A stretch of 37,200 nucleotides of DNA, taken from the NCBI RefSeq assembly GCF_001435525.1, contig NZ_AZDP01000059.1, positions 1 to 37,200 of the forward strand, written 5' to 3'. The position numbers and the translations under genes are program-made. This document shows, in pieces, positions 31,810 through 37,200 of the stretch (within the stretch, counting starts at the first letter, position 1; each line of letters opens with the position of its first letter). This DNA comes from Levilactobacillus koreensis JCM 16448. GTDB taxonomy: Bacteria; Bacillota; Bacilli; Lactobacillales; Lactobacillaceae. The notes beneath the pieces were generated by a model that ran no database searches, was not told the DNA's origin, and saw nothing but the letters and a program-made list of their open reading frames with translations.

Positions 31810-31838
31810 TAGTCTTCTCCTTTGGTAAATCGTGATGG

Positions 31839-31870
31839 CTTTAGTGTAAGCTGTGACGTGACGTTACAGT
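31839..31870 (-). promoter_or_regulatory. MerR-type promoter of the NTF2-like gene
   Basis: On the minus strand TTGACT, a 19-bp spacer starting GTAACGTCACGTCAC, and TACACT. The dyad contains CGT-C-ACG. It matches the rarA promoter element at about 26 of 28 positions. Confidence 0.72.
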
Positions 31871-31893
31871 CAAGGGAGAAGGTTGGCAGGAAG

Positions 31894-31909
31894 TGTTTCA
31901 CGTGGAACA
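31894..31909. promoter_or_regulatory. parS centromere site 2
   Basis: TGTTTCACGTGGAACA is the exact reverse complement of site 1 at 23092-23107. It lies just past the current stop of the GNAT2 pseudogene and inside its ancestral reading frame. Confidence 0.93.
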
Positions 31910-32037
31910 TTATTTGCTGATATGGCGTAAACGGCCATTTTGGTAAGCGTGCCGACCAGGTTCTCTTCGGAAATGTAGCGTTGAAACTGAAAGCCGTGAT
32001 GTTCCAGTAGTCGACGGGACGGTGTGTTGCTTGCTGC

Positions 32038-32075
32038 GGTGTAGCAGTCTAGCCGCGGTGTAGCAGTCTAGCCGC
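32038..32075. repeat. 19-bp perfect tandem duplication
   Basis: GGTGTAGCAGTCTAGCCGC occurs at 32038-32056 and again at 32057-32075 without spacer. It sits within the GNAT2 gene and causes the frameshift. Confidence 0.97.
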
Positions 32076-32489
32076 TGCAAATGAAGCTTGGTAAACGCAA
32101 ACTGAATGGTTTGATCCAATGCAACTGCCATGTAGCCGTGACCCTGGGCCTGTGGGAGAAGACCGTAAGCCAGTTCGGCGGTAGTTCGTTCTGCGTTGAA
32201 CCCCCAGATGGCGATGTTGCCGATGGGTTGCGACTCGCGGAGAATGACCCAAGAGAAGTTCGTGCTGCCATTGCCGGCGAGCAGCGCGGTTAGATGGGAT
32301 TGCGTGACTTGTTGCGAGGTGTCGGGTGTGCGGCCTTCCGCTAGGGCAATTTGGGCGTTGGTTCGATAGGCATGATAGAAGTCTAAGTCGTCTGGCTGTG
32401 GCGCACGTCGCGTGATGAGTGGCATGGGCAGGACCTCCTAAGTTGCCCTCATTTTCCGTCAAATGGTGGTTGAGAGCAAGTGGTATTGA

Positions 32490-32540
32490 AAAGACGTCAT
32501 GGCCGACTATCGAATGGGAGTAGTCGACTGTGACGTCTAT
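32490..32540 (-). terminator. Terminator of the DUF2075 gene
   Basis: AGACGTCA (32492-32499) pairs with TGACGTCT (32531-32538), with an inner CGACTA/TAGTCG stem. On the minus strand it is followed by TTTTC. Confidence 0.7.
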
Positions 32541-32549
32541 TTTAATCCG

Positions 32550-33719
32550 TTATTTACCAGTTTCTGCCAGTTCGAGCAGGCGCTTTCTGAGCGCATCGTC
32601 GTAGGCGGTCAGGTAGAGGCCATACTTACCGCGCTTCATGAGCACGTTGAGGACGTTGGCGATGAACACCTTGTATTCGTCACGGGTGAACTGCATGTCC
32701 TTACGCTTCTTGAAGATTTCCTTGTGAGAATACTTTTCGGGAATGATGGTCATCGTGTCGGTCTTGGGGTCATAGCCAAACGAAGGGCCGATGATCATGC
32801 CCACGTAGTTCAGGTCGAACCCTTGCAGCGTGTAGATCGTCCCGACCTGCGTGATGGAACCTTCCCGTTTCGCCCAGTGCGTCCGTTGAGGGTCCCACTC
32901 GTCCCAAGGCAGGTTAAAGCTGTCCATTTCGACGTTGTGGCGGCCATCGATTCGAGGGAAACCAGAGGTGGCAACGACGCGGCTCATGCCGTATTCCTTG
33001 TTGCGCTTTTTGATATTTTCGAAGAGTTCGCCGGCAGTATCGAACATTTTAAATTCAAAATCACTGTTGTCTGGGAAGGGTTTTAAGGGTTTTTCAGCAC
33101 TCAAATCGTCCATCCAAGCCACCTGTTCATCGCTCGCGACCATTCGGTATTGGAAGTTCATATCAAACGATTTGTGAGGGTGCGACCCAATCGTTTTGAA
33201 CAGCAGGTCCTTGTCCCAGTACATCTTGGACTGGAAGACTTGCTCGAAGTCATAGACGACCACGACCACTTTGGCCAAATTCATCAGATCAGTCAGCTGA
33301 TTTTGGCCGCGGTAGTGCGCGTAGGGTTCCGACTTGGAGTAGAGTAAGTGCGCTTCATCAACGAAAATAATGTCGTACTTCTTGTTGTTCTTTTGGGCGT
33401 AGTTGATTAAAGAGGTTGGCCGTCGAATGTCACTAGCCTTCATGTTCGGAATCGACTCGGCGAGGTCCTGATAAGCCTTGTACAGTTCGGGATGGTTGAC
33501 GACCAGGGAGGTCTTATAGCGGTGGTCGGTCATGTATTGCCGGACCAGCTCCATCAAAACGACCGATTTCCCGGTTCCGGCAGCGCCTTGAATGATGGCG
33601 ACGGAAGATTTATCGCCGGTCAGTCCCTGCTTGATGTAGTCATTGATGTTCGTGATAACGTGTTTTTGATCGTCGGACAGGTCGTCGACGAAAAATTGTG
33701 CTTTTAAAATTTTATTCAT
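32550..33719 (-). CDS. DUF2075 ATPase/helicase-like protein
   Basis: The 389-aa P-loop protein has Walker A IIQGAAGTGKS (about 42-52), a DEAH-type Walker B IIFVDEAHLL (about 117-126), the FQYRM motif, and a C-terminal helicase-like part with TIYTLQGFDLNYVGMIIGP, which define DUF2075 proteins related to superfamily 1 helicases and the Schlafen ATPase region. Targets are unknown; relatives occur both in housekeeping and defence contexts. I place the start at ATG 33717-33719, because AAGGAG lies ten bases before it and the upstream extension reaching 33794 is basic and unlike the family. It stands alone between the GNAT2 pseudogene and a CRISPR relic. Confidence 0.85.
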   Translation of the reverse strand: MNKILKAQFFVDDLSDDQKHVITNINDYIKQGLTGDKSSVAIIQGAAGTGKSVVLMELVRQYMTDHRYKTSLVVNHPELYKAYQDLAESIPNMKASDIRRPTSLINYAQKNNKKYDIIFVDEAHLLYSKSEPYAHYRGQNQLTDLMNLAKVVVVVYDFEQVFQSKMYWDKDLLFKTIGSHPHKSFDMNFQYRMVASDEQVAWMDDLSAEKPLKPFPDNSDFEFKMFDTAGELFENIKKRNKEYGMSRVVATSGFPRIDGRHNVEMDSFNLPWDEWDPQRTHWAKREGSITQVGTIYTLQGFDLNYVGMIIGPSFGYDPKTDTMTIIPEKYSHKEIFKKRKDMQFTRDEYKVFIANVLNVLMKRGKYGLYLTAYDDALRKRLLELAETGK

Positions 33720-33794
33720 TCTGGAACTCCTTATGCAGTCATTGCTTTGGCGTGGGCGGCGGTTGAAGTGCCGGCGGAGAAAGCTATTGTTCAT

Positions 33795-33963
33795 TATAGC
33801 AGGTAAATGTGGGGGCGCTGGAAATTATTGGAAGTTGTCTGGGTTGGGAAACTTGATAGCTGGTTGAAATCAATTTTCGAGTAGTCAAGTTAATGTTGAA
33901 ATAGCTTGGAATATCAGCGTTTTGATGGGTAATTCGATTTTTGACTCTCAGTGCAGAATTTGA
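33795..33963. other. Intergenic DNA upstream of the DUF2075 gene
   Basis: No gene or strong signal was seen. It should hold the DUF2075 promoter on the minus strand, but no convincing pair of hexamers stands out. Confidence 0.4.
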
Positions 33964-34062
33964 TTGTTAATGGACGATTGCTCAGGTATGCTTGGAATGC
34001 AAAGTGAATTATTTTCGGGTTTTGGGAAAAATGGAATGCCGGTATATCAAGGATTGTTTATT
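33964..34062 (+). promoter_or_regulatory. Type I-E CRISPR leader (copy 2)
   Basis: Starts TTGTTAAT and shares GTATGCTT, CGGGTTTTGG, GAATGCCGGT and GATTGTTTA with the leader at 29718-29816 in the same order and spacing. It ends directly at an orphan repeat. Confidence 0.72.
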
Positions 34063-34090
34063 GTATTCCTCATGCATATGGGGGTATTCT
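34063..34090 (+). CRISPR. Orphan degenerate type I-E CRISPR repeat
   Basis: The 28-bp sequence starts GTATTCCTCATG and ends CATATGGGGGTATTCT. It keeps the GTxTTCC start and the GGGGG of the stem but has lost the terminal GTGATCC. No second repeat follows at 61 bp. It is the only repeat behind leader copy 2. Confidence 0.7.
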
Positions 34091-34110
34091 AGTCAAGGGG
34101 AGAACAAGGG

Positions 34111-34236
34111 ATGAAAGCATTCAAGAAATATTATGAAGCGGAACCGATATTAGCGACCATGTATACCTTAGGAATCATGATGCATGTGATTGCGATAGCG
34201 TTGTTATTGATTAGGAGAGTAAGGGACACTCATTAA
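34111..34236 (+). CDS. 41-aa putative single-pass membrane peptide
   Basis: ATG 34111 opens a 41-codon ORF (MKAFKKYYEAEPILATMYTL, then a hydrophobic GIMMHVIAIALLLI and the basic end RRVRDTH). AAGGGGAG lies about ten bases upstream. It has the size and layout of small holin-like or type I toxin peptides but matches none that I recognise. It begins 20 bp after the orphan CRISPR repeat, so the CRISPR leader may drive its transcription. It could also be a chance ORF. Confidence 0.4.
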   Translation: MKAFKKYYEAEPILATMYTLGIMMHVIAIALLLIRRVRDTH

Positions 34237-34428
34237 ATAGGGGAAGTATTCCCAACGCATGTAAGGACGATTCCGGTAAGCTAATTGGTTTTTGATTAAC
34301 AAGCTTGTTGCCCGGTTAAAGGGTAGTTGTTGCAAATACAAGTTAAAGTGAGTTGTCGGGATTATGACCATTAGATTGGGATAGTCAAAGGGTCAGTAAC
34401 CGTTTTATATGCGGAAATCTTAGCGCGA
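34237..34428. other. Intergenic region, nothing recognised
   Basis: No ORF, repeat or promoter of note between the 41-aa ORF and the terminator that follows. Confidence 0.4.
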
Positions 34429-34474
34429 AAAACCTCTAAAGCCATTCTGTGTAAGCAAATGGCTCTAGAGGTTT
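34429..34474. terminator. Terminator of the small secreted protein gene
   Basis: AAACCTCTAAAGCCATT pairs with AATGGCTCTAGAGGTTT with one mismatch around an 11-base loop. A-rich and T-rich flanks allow action on both strands. It lies 16 bp after the minus-strand gene's stop. Confidence 0.8.
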
Positions 34475-34489
34475 GTTTGGTTTAGCAGG

Positions 34490-34951
34490 CTACTTTTTGT
34501 AGAACCAAGCGGAATATTTCACTTTAGGTGACCAAGTATATTTGTACTTAATCTTGTTGCCTTGTTTGACGATTTGCAGATGGTCGTTGTGACCGAAGCC
34601 ACTGGATTTGCCGCTCACACCGTGACCACCGAGAAAACGATAGGTGTGTTTACCAATTTTAGTATATCGTGGATGAGCAAAGAAGAAGTAAGGATCGATA
34701 AGCTCCCCCTTTTTTGAGTAGTACATGTTATAAAATGAGTCTTTAGTAATTTTGAGTCTAATGCTACCGGGCCCTTTTTCGGACCAATATTTTGGAAACT
34801 TTTTGATTGGATGTGACCAATTTCCACGTAAAGCGGCGGGCATACCTTTGTGTCTAGCGGCAGCTTGTGCAGATTGATTAGACATTGGCGTGATGAGTGA
34901 TAAGCCTAAAGTGACAGATGCAATCAGAATTGATGCTTTAATTTTATTCAT
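34490..34951 (-). CDS. Small secreted protein of unknown function
   Basis: The 153-aa protein has a classical signal peptide (about 1-31: basic start, KASILIASVTLGLSLI core, cleavage near AQA-A). The mature part of about 120 residues is rich in Lys, Tyr, Gly and His, with a RGNWSHPIKKFPKYW segment near its start and KYKYTWSPKVKYSAWFYKK at the end. This resembles the small beta-rich secreted proteins common in lactobacilli, but I know no function. GGAGGGAATCTATTC precedes ATG, giving good spacing. Confidence 0.8.
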   Translation of the reverse strand: MNKIKASILIASVTLGLSLITPMSNQSAQAAARHKGMPAALRGNWSHPIKKFPKYWSEKGPGSIRLKITKDSFYNMYYSKKGELIDPYFFFAHPRYTKIGKHTYRFLGGHGVSGKSSGFGHNDHLQIVKQGNKIKYKYTWSPKVKYSAWFYKK

Positions 34952-35196
34952 GAATAGATTCCCTCCTTGACATGTTCAGTATACGTACAAAGATTGTGGG
35001 GAATCAAAAGCAGAAGTACACGCGTTTTTCCTTGTAAATGGCTAGAGAAAATTCAAGAGGTTTAACTGATAGTCGGTCAGGTACCTTGTTGCTAACGAAA
35101 GTGTGGTGGGGGATGGTTTAGAAAGTAGAGTGGCTAATTATGAGGTGACGGCTCAAGCTGGTTGTAATCGTTTTGAAAGAAAGGTCGAAAGCTATC
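34952..35196. other. Intergenic region between divergent genes
   Basis: About 245 bp. It contains the ribosome binding site of the secreted protein gene (minus strand) and the weak AAAGG ribosome binding site of the ADP-ribosylglycohydrolase gene. No clear promoter hexamers were found. Confidence 0.4.
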
Positions 35197-36138
35197 ATGA
35201 AACGTCAAGAAATTATAAATTGTCTCCGTTGGGCAGTTGTTGCTGATGCACTTGGAGTACCGGCTGAAATGAGGAAACGTGGGACCTATCCAGAGATTAC
35301 CGCAATGCAAGCGAGTGGCTTTTGGCAGCAGCCGGCTGGAAGTTGGTCAGACGATACGTCGATGACACTTTGTTTGCTAGAGAATCTAGCTACCGGCGGG
35401 GATTACGACGATATTATGCAACGCTTTGAAAGCTATATGCGATATGGAACTAATACGCCCCGTGGGAAGGTCTTCGGGATTGGACGAACATGCTCAAATG
35501 CTGTTCGAAATTATGCGGTCAATCAAATAACGCCGTTGAAATGTGGAGATGCCTCGCCAGAAGCTAACGGAAATGGTGCTTTGATGCGTATTGCACCCTT
35601 AGCTATTGTGTTGCGACACGAGTCAGAAGAGGCTAATCGTTTTGAACTAGCGCGTGATTATACAGTATTGACTCATCGACACGCGCGTTCCGTGGTAGGC
35701 AGCTTTATTTTTCTCGAGCTACTGCATCATGTTCTTAATGGCCAGACGCTGGCACAAGCAATAATGACGACACAGCCTATTTTGAACGGATTTTTAAAGG
35801 GAACAGAATACGCCGCAGAAATTCCGTATTATCAACCGTTATTTGATACCGAATTTAGTCAGATGCCAGCGGAGGCTGTTCGAACATCTGGGTACGTAGT
35901 GGATACGTTACTGGCGGCCGTTTGGGTAGTCTTGAATCAAAAGACGCCAAAACGGGTTATTTTGAAAGCTGTTAGTTTGGGTGGGGATACAGATACCATT
36001 GCGACAGTCGCAGCGTCTCTGGCAACTGCTGAAAATCCCACTATGCCGGTCGATTCCGAATGGTGGAACCAAACGTTAAATACGGAGTTTCTAGATCAGA
36101 AATTTTCAGAATTTGCGGATAAATTTGTCGACGATTAA
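35197..36138 (+). CDS. ADP-ribosylglycohydrolase (DraG-like) family protein
   Basis: The 313-aa protein has the binuclear Mg2+ sites of ADP-ribosylglycohydrolases: AGSWSDDTSMTLCLLENL near 47-64, NGNGALMRIAPLA with the conserved Asn-Gly-x-x-Met-Arg, HRHARSVVGS, and VSLGGDTDTIATVAASL near 267-283. Such enzymes remove ADP-ribose from proteins or hydrolyse ADP-ribosylated small molecules. I prefer ATG 35197 over a TTG at 35173 because the family usually starts a few residues before the GDALG-like VVADALGVP. The ribosome binding site is weak. No ADP-ribosyltransferase gene is seen nearby, so its substrate is open. Confidence 0.9.
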   Translation: MKRQEIINCLRWAVVADALGVPAEMRKRGTYPEITAMQASGFWQQPAGSWSDDTSMTLCLLENLATGGDYDDIMQRFESYMRYGTNTPRGKVFGIGRTCSNAVRNYAVNQITPLKCGDASPEANGNGALMRIAPLAIVLRHESEEANRFELARDYTVLTHRHARSVVGSFIFLELLHHVLNGQTLAQAIMTTQPILNGFLKGTEYAAEIPYYQPLFDTEFSQMPAEAVRTSGYVVDTLLAAVWVVLNQKTPKRVILKAVSLGGDTDTIATVAASLATAENPTMPVDSEWWNQTLNTEFLDQKFSEFADKFVDD

Positions 36139-36206
36139 TGTTGATATCCTAAGTCTAGGAGTAACGGGTATAATCGAAGTAAATTTTTTCTGTGGAGATG
36201 GCTCAG

Positions 36207-36623
36207 ATGAAAGTTAAATTAAGTGATATGGTAGATGCAATCGAGTCTACGGATGATGAAACGCATTATTACTACAACATGGATAGTGGCGAAATCCTGT
36301 TTATTAACGATGAAATTAGTGAGGATAGCGAAAAAGAAGAGTTAGAAGAAAATTTTGACCGGTATATCAGCCTGCCATCAAAATATGACATTGATGATTA
36401 TCAAATCATGGAACAGTTTATCTGGAGCCTGTCGGATGAGGGACAACAGAATCGATTGGAAAACGGGATTAGTGGTCGCGGCGCTTTTCGACGTTTTCGT
36501 GAGCTGACGGATGAGCTTGGCTTGACACAGAAATGGTATGATTTTCGGGCGTCTACATATCAGCGGATTGCCAGCGAATGGTGTCAGGATAATCACGTTG
36601 AATTAGTTGATGATTATAAGTAA
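36207..36623 (+). CDS. UPF0158 family protein
   Basis: The 138-aa acidic protein shows the UPF0158 pattern: MKVKLSDMVDAIES, then YYYNMDSGEILFI, LPSKYDIDDYQIMEQFI, GRGAFRRFRELTDELGL and WYDFRASTYQRIASEW. The function of the family is unknown. GTGGAG at 36192-36197 suits the ATG at 36207; ATG 36198 and a GTG at 36192 in the same frame overlap this site and are less likely. It is 68 bp after the ADP-ribosylglycohydrolase gene and may share its transcript. A strong terminator follows. Confidence 0.88.
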   Translation: MKVKLSDMVDAIESTDDETHYYYNMDSGEILFINDEISEDSEKEELEENFDRYISLPSKYDIDDYQIMEQFIWSLSDEGQQNRLENGISGRGAFRRFRELTDELGLTQKWYDFRASTYQRIASEWCQDNHVELVDDYK

Positions 36624-36627
36624 ATGT

Positions 36628-36680
36628 AAATGGTCTCTCTGACTTGGACTTTTTCCAAGCTAGGGAGACCACTTTTTTAA
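36628..36680. terminator. Strong terminator after the UPF0158 gene
   Basis: TGGTCTC and CTTGGA on the left pair with TCCAAG and GGAGACCA on the right, followed by T6. It also lies close to the stop of the minus-strand gene at 36693 and may serve both. Confidence 0.9.
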
Positions 36681-36692
36681 TATAAAATTTGA

Positions 36693-37200
36693 TTAATGGA
36701 CATGATGTGTACTTGGTTTAACCATCAGGACATCTTTTAGCAAAATCCAGCGCTTCTTTCCATGAGGACTTTGAACTTCAATGTAGTTCTTGAGCTTACC
36801 ATTGACACTGATTTTGGCCCGCTTGATCATTTTCCACTTGGCCTTTGGATGCAGACCGGTTTTACCAGATGTACCAACTTTGTGCTTTAAATGAAGATCG
36901 AAGAAGTAAGCACGGTGAGACTTTAGGTGAACAAATTTCGCATGCTTGATTTTCTTGATGGAGACGATTTTTACTTTAATCTTTCGAGATTTTTGAGACT
37001 TAGGTCGGGTGTAGGTTGTGCTGGGGTTTTGAATGGATTCTACCGGCTGAATCACAGGCTTTTTCGTTGATTCAGGTTTGGATGTTGCATTTGGCGTATG
37101 TGGATTCGGCACAACTGGTTTTGAAGGTGAGGGCTTTGCAGTATTTGGAATAGAAGGTTTCTCAGGTCCTGGTTTCACGGCACTTGGAATAGAAGGTTTC
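36693..37200 (-). CDS. Partial Lys/Pro-repeat surface protein (5' end beyond the window)
   Basis: The frame is open from the right edge to the stop at 36693, so only the C-terminal part is visible. A GTG at 37176-37178 is inside the repeat and is not a convincing start. The visible part begins with a Pro-Lys-Ser repeat (KPSIP-type units with KPGPEKPSIPNT and KPSPSKPVVPNPH), a common wall-spanning linker. It is followed by a basic domain of about 95 residues ending in KKRWILLKDVLMVKP. The domain resembles C-terminal wall-binding or SH3-like repeats of lactobacillar surface proteins, but I cannot name the family. Confidence 0.65.
   Translation of the reverse strand, partial: KPSIPSAVKPGPEKPSIPNTAKPSPSKPVVPNPHTPNATSKPESTKKPVIQPVESIQNPSTTYTRPKSQKSRKIKVKIVSIKKIKHAKFVHLKSHRAYFFDLHLKHKVGTSGKTGLHPKAKWKMIKRAKISVNGKLKNYIEVQSPHGKKRWILLKDVLMVKPSTHHVH

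Larger units (their letters stand above)
31870..32425 (-). pseudogene. RimJ/RimL-type GNAT acetyltransferase frameshifted by a 19-bp duplication (GNAT2)
   Basis: The frame starting at 32425 (GGAGGT ribosome binding site) encodes a normal GNAT N-terminus up to LQRLDCYTAA. There a 19-bp tandem duplication shifts the frame, giving an aberrant tail that stops at 31910. Removing one copy restores SNTPSRRLLEHHGFQFQRYI and onwards, a standard RimL-like C-terminus, ending at 31870 with a total of 178 aa. The restored frame reads through the parS site. The current product would be 171 aa with a wrong C-terminus and probably inactive. Confidence 0.88.

Noticed and set aside
32049-32462. 137-aa alternative minus-strand frame in the GNAT2 region
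   Set aside because: It is an out-of-frame reading of the acetyltransferase; the GGAGGT-ATG at 32425 and the GNAT motifs identify the true frame.
32499-33707. Plus-strand ORFs of 195, 80, 65 and 71 aa opposite the DUF2075 gene
   Set aside because: Antisense of a gene with intact Walker motifs; no independent coding evidence.

Overview
The window looks like chromosomal DNA of a Gram-positive lactic acid bacterium of the Lactobacillaceae, closest in flavour to the Levilactobacillus/Lactiplantibacillus group. The evidence is AGGAGG-type ribosome binding sites, moderate GC, the gene order walR-walK-walH-walI-walJ-htrA-rlmH, and LPXTG proteins with sortases. The genus is inferred. Gene order, a cluster of DnaA boxes and two consensus parS sites suggest the replication-origin side of the chromosome, although dnaA itself is not present.

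Layout. 1-2.3 kb: a secreted matrixin-type metalloprotease, a YczE-like membrane protein and tRNA-Lys, all on the minus strand. 2.3-3.2 kb: a long gene-free region ahead of walR with repeated CCGGGAAA motifs. 3.2-11.6 kb: the essential WalRK cell-wall two-component locus with its WalH/WalI regulators, WalJ, the HtrA protease and the rRNA methyltransferase RlmH. The htrA-rlmH gap holds the DnaA-box cluster. 11.6-17.4 kb: an AT-rich accessory island starting right behind rlmH. It carries a divergent AIPR-family (abortive infection type) gene and XRE regulator, a long degenerate stretch, a four-gene operon resembling the ABC-three-component (ABC-3C) conflict systems and ending in a DUF2326 ATPase, and a broken ISL3-type transposase.

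17.5-23.1 kb: an electrophile/redox cluster with two divergent MerR-SDR pairs, an Old Yellow Enzyme-type flavin oxidoreductase with an HxlR regulator, and a GNAT gene followed by a scarred copy of the SDR 3' end. 23.1-29.5 kb: a parS site and a sortase-dependent pilus operon (large adhesin, backbone pilin, class C sortase, class A-like sortase). 29.5-34.3 kb: a one-spacer type I-E CRISPR mini-array, rarA, an NTF2-like gene, a second parS, a GNAT gene frameshifted by a 19-bp duplication, a DUF2075 ATPase/helicase, and a second CRISPR leader with one orphan repeat next to a 41-aa membrane ORF. No cas genes are present. 34.4-37.2 kb: a small secreted protein, an ADP-ribosylglycohydrolase, a UPF0158 protein and the 3' part of a Lys/Pro-repeat surface protein cut by the window edge.

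The best candidate for an undescribed system is the 14.2-16.9 kb operon. Its 65-aa membrane peptide and its neighbouring cytosolic component share the pattern [VI]-[KR]-G-N-[ND]-x-[YI]-Q-Q-x-G-D-x-N-x-[IV]. This resembles the RHIM type of amyloid signalling motif and suggests motif-templated coupling between a membrane effector and an ABC-ATPase sensor. A second theme is a set of promoters with 19-bp MerR-type spacers. Three of them (SDR, rarA, NTF2-like) share a CGTnACG dyad and may form one regulon.
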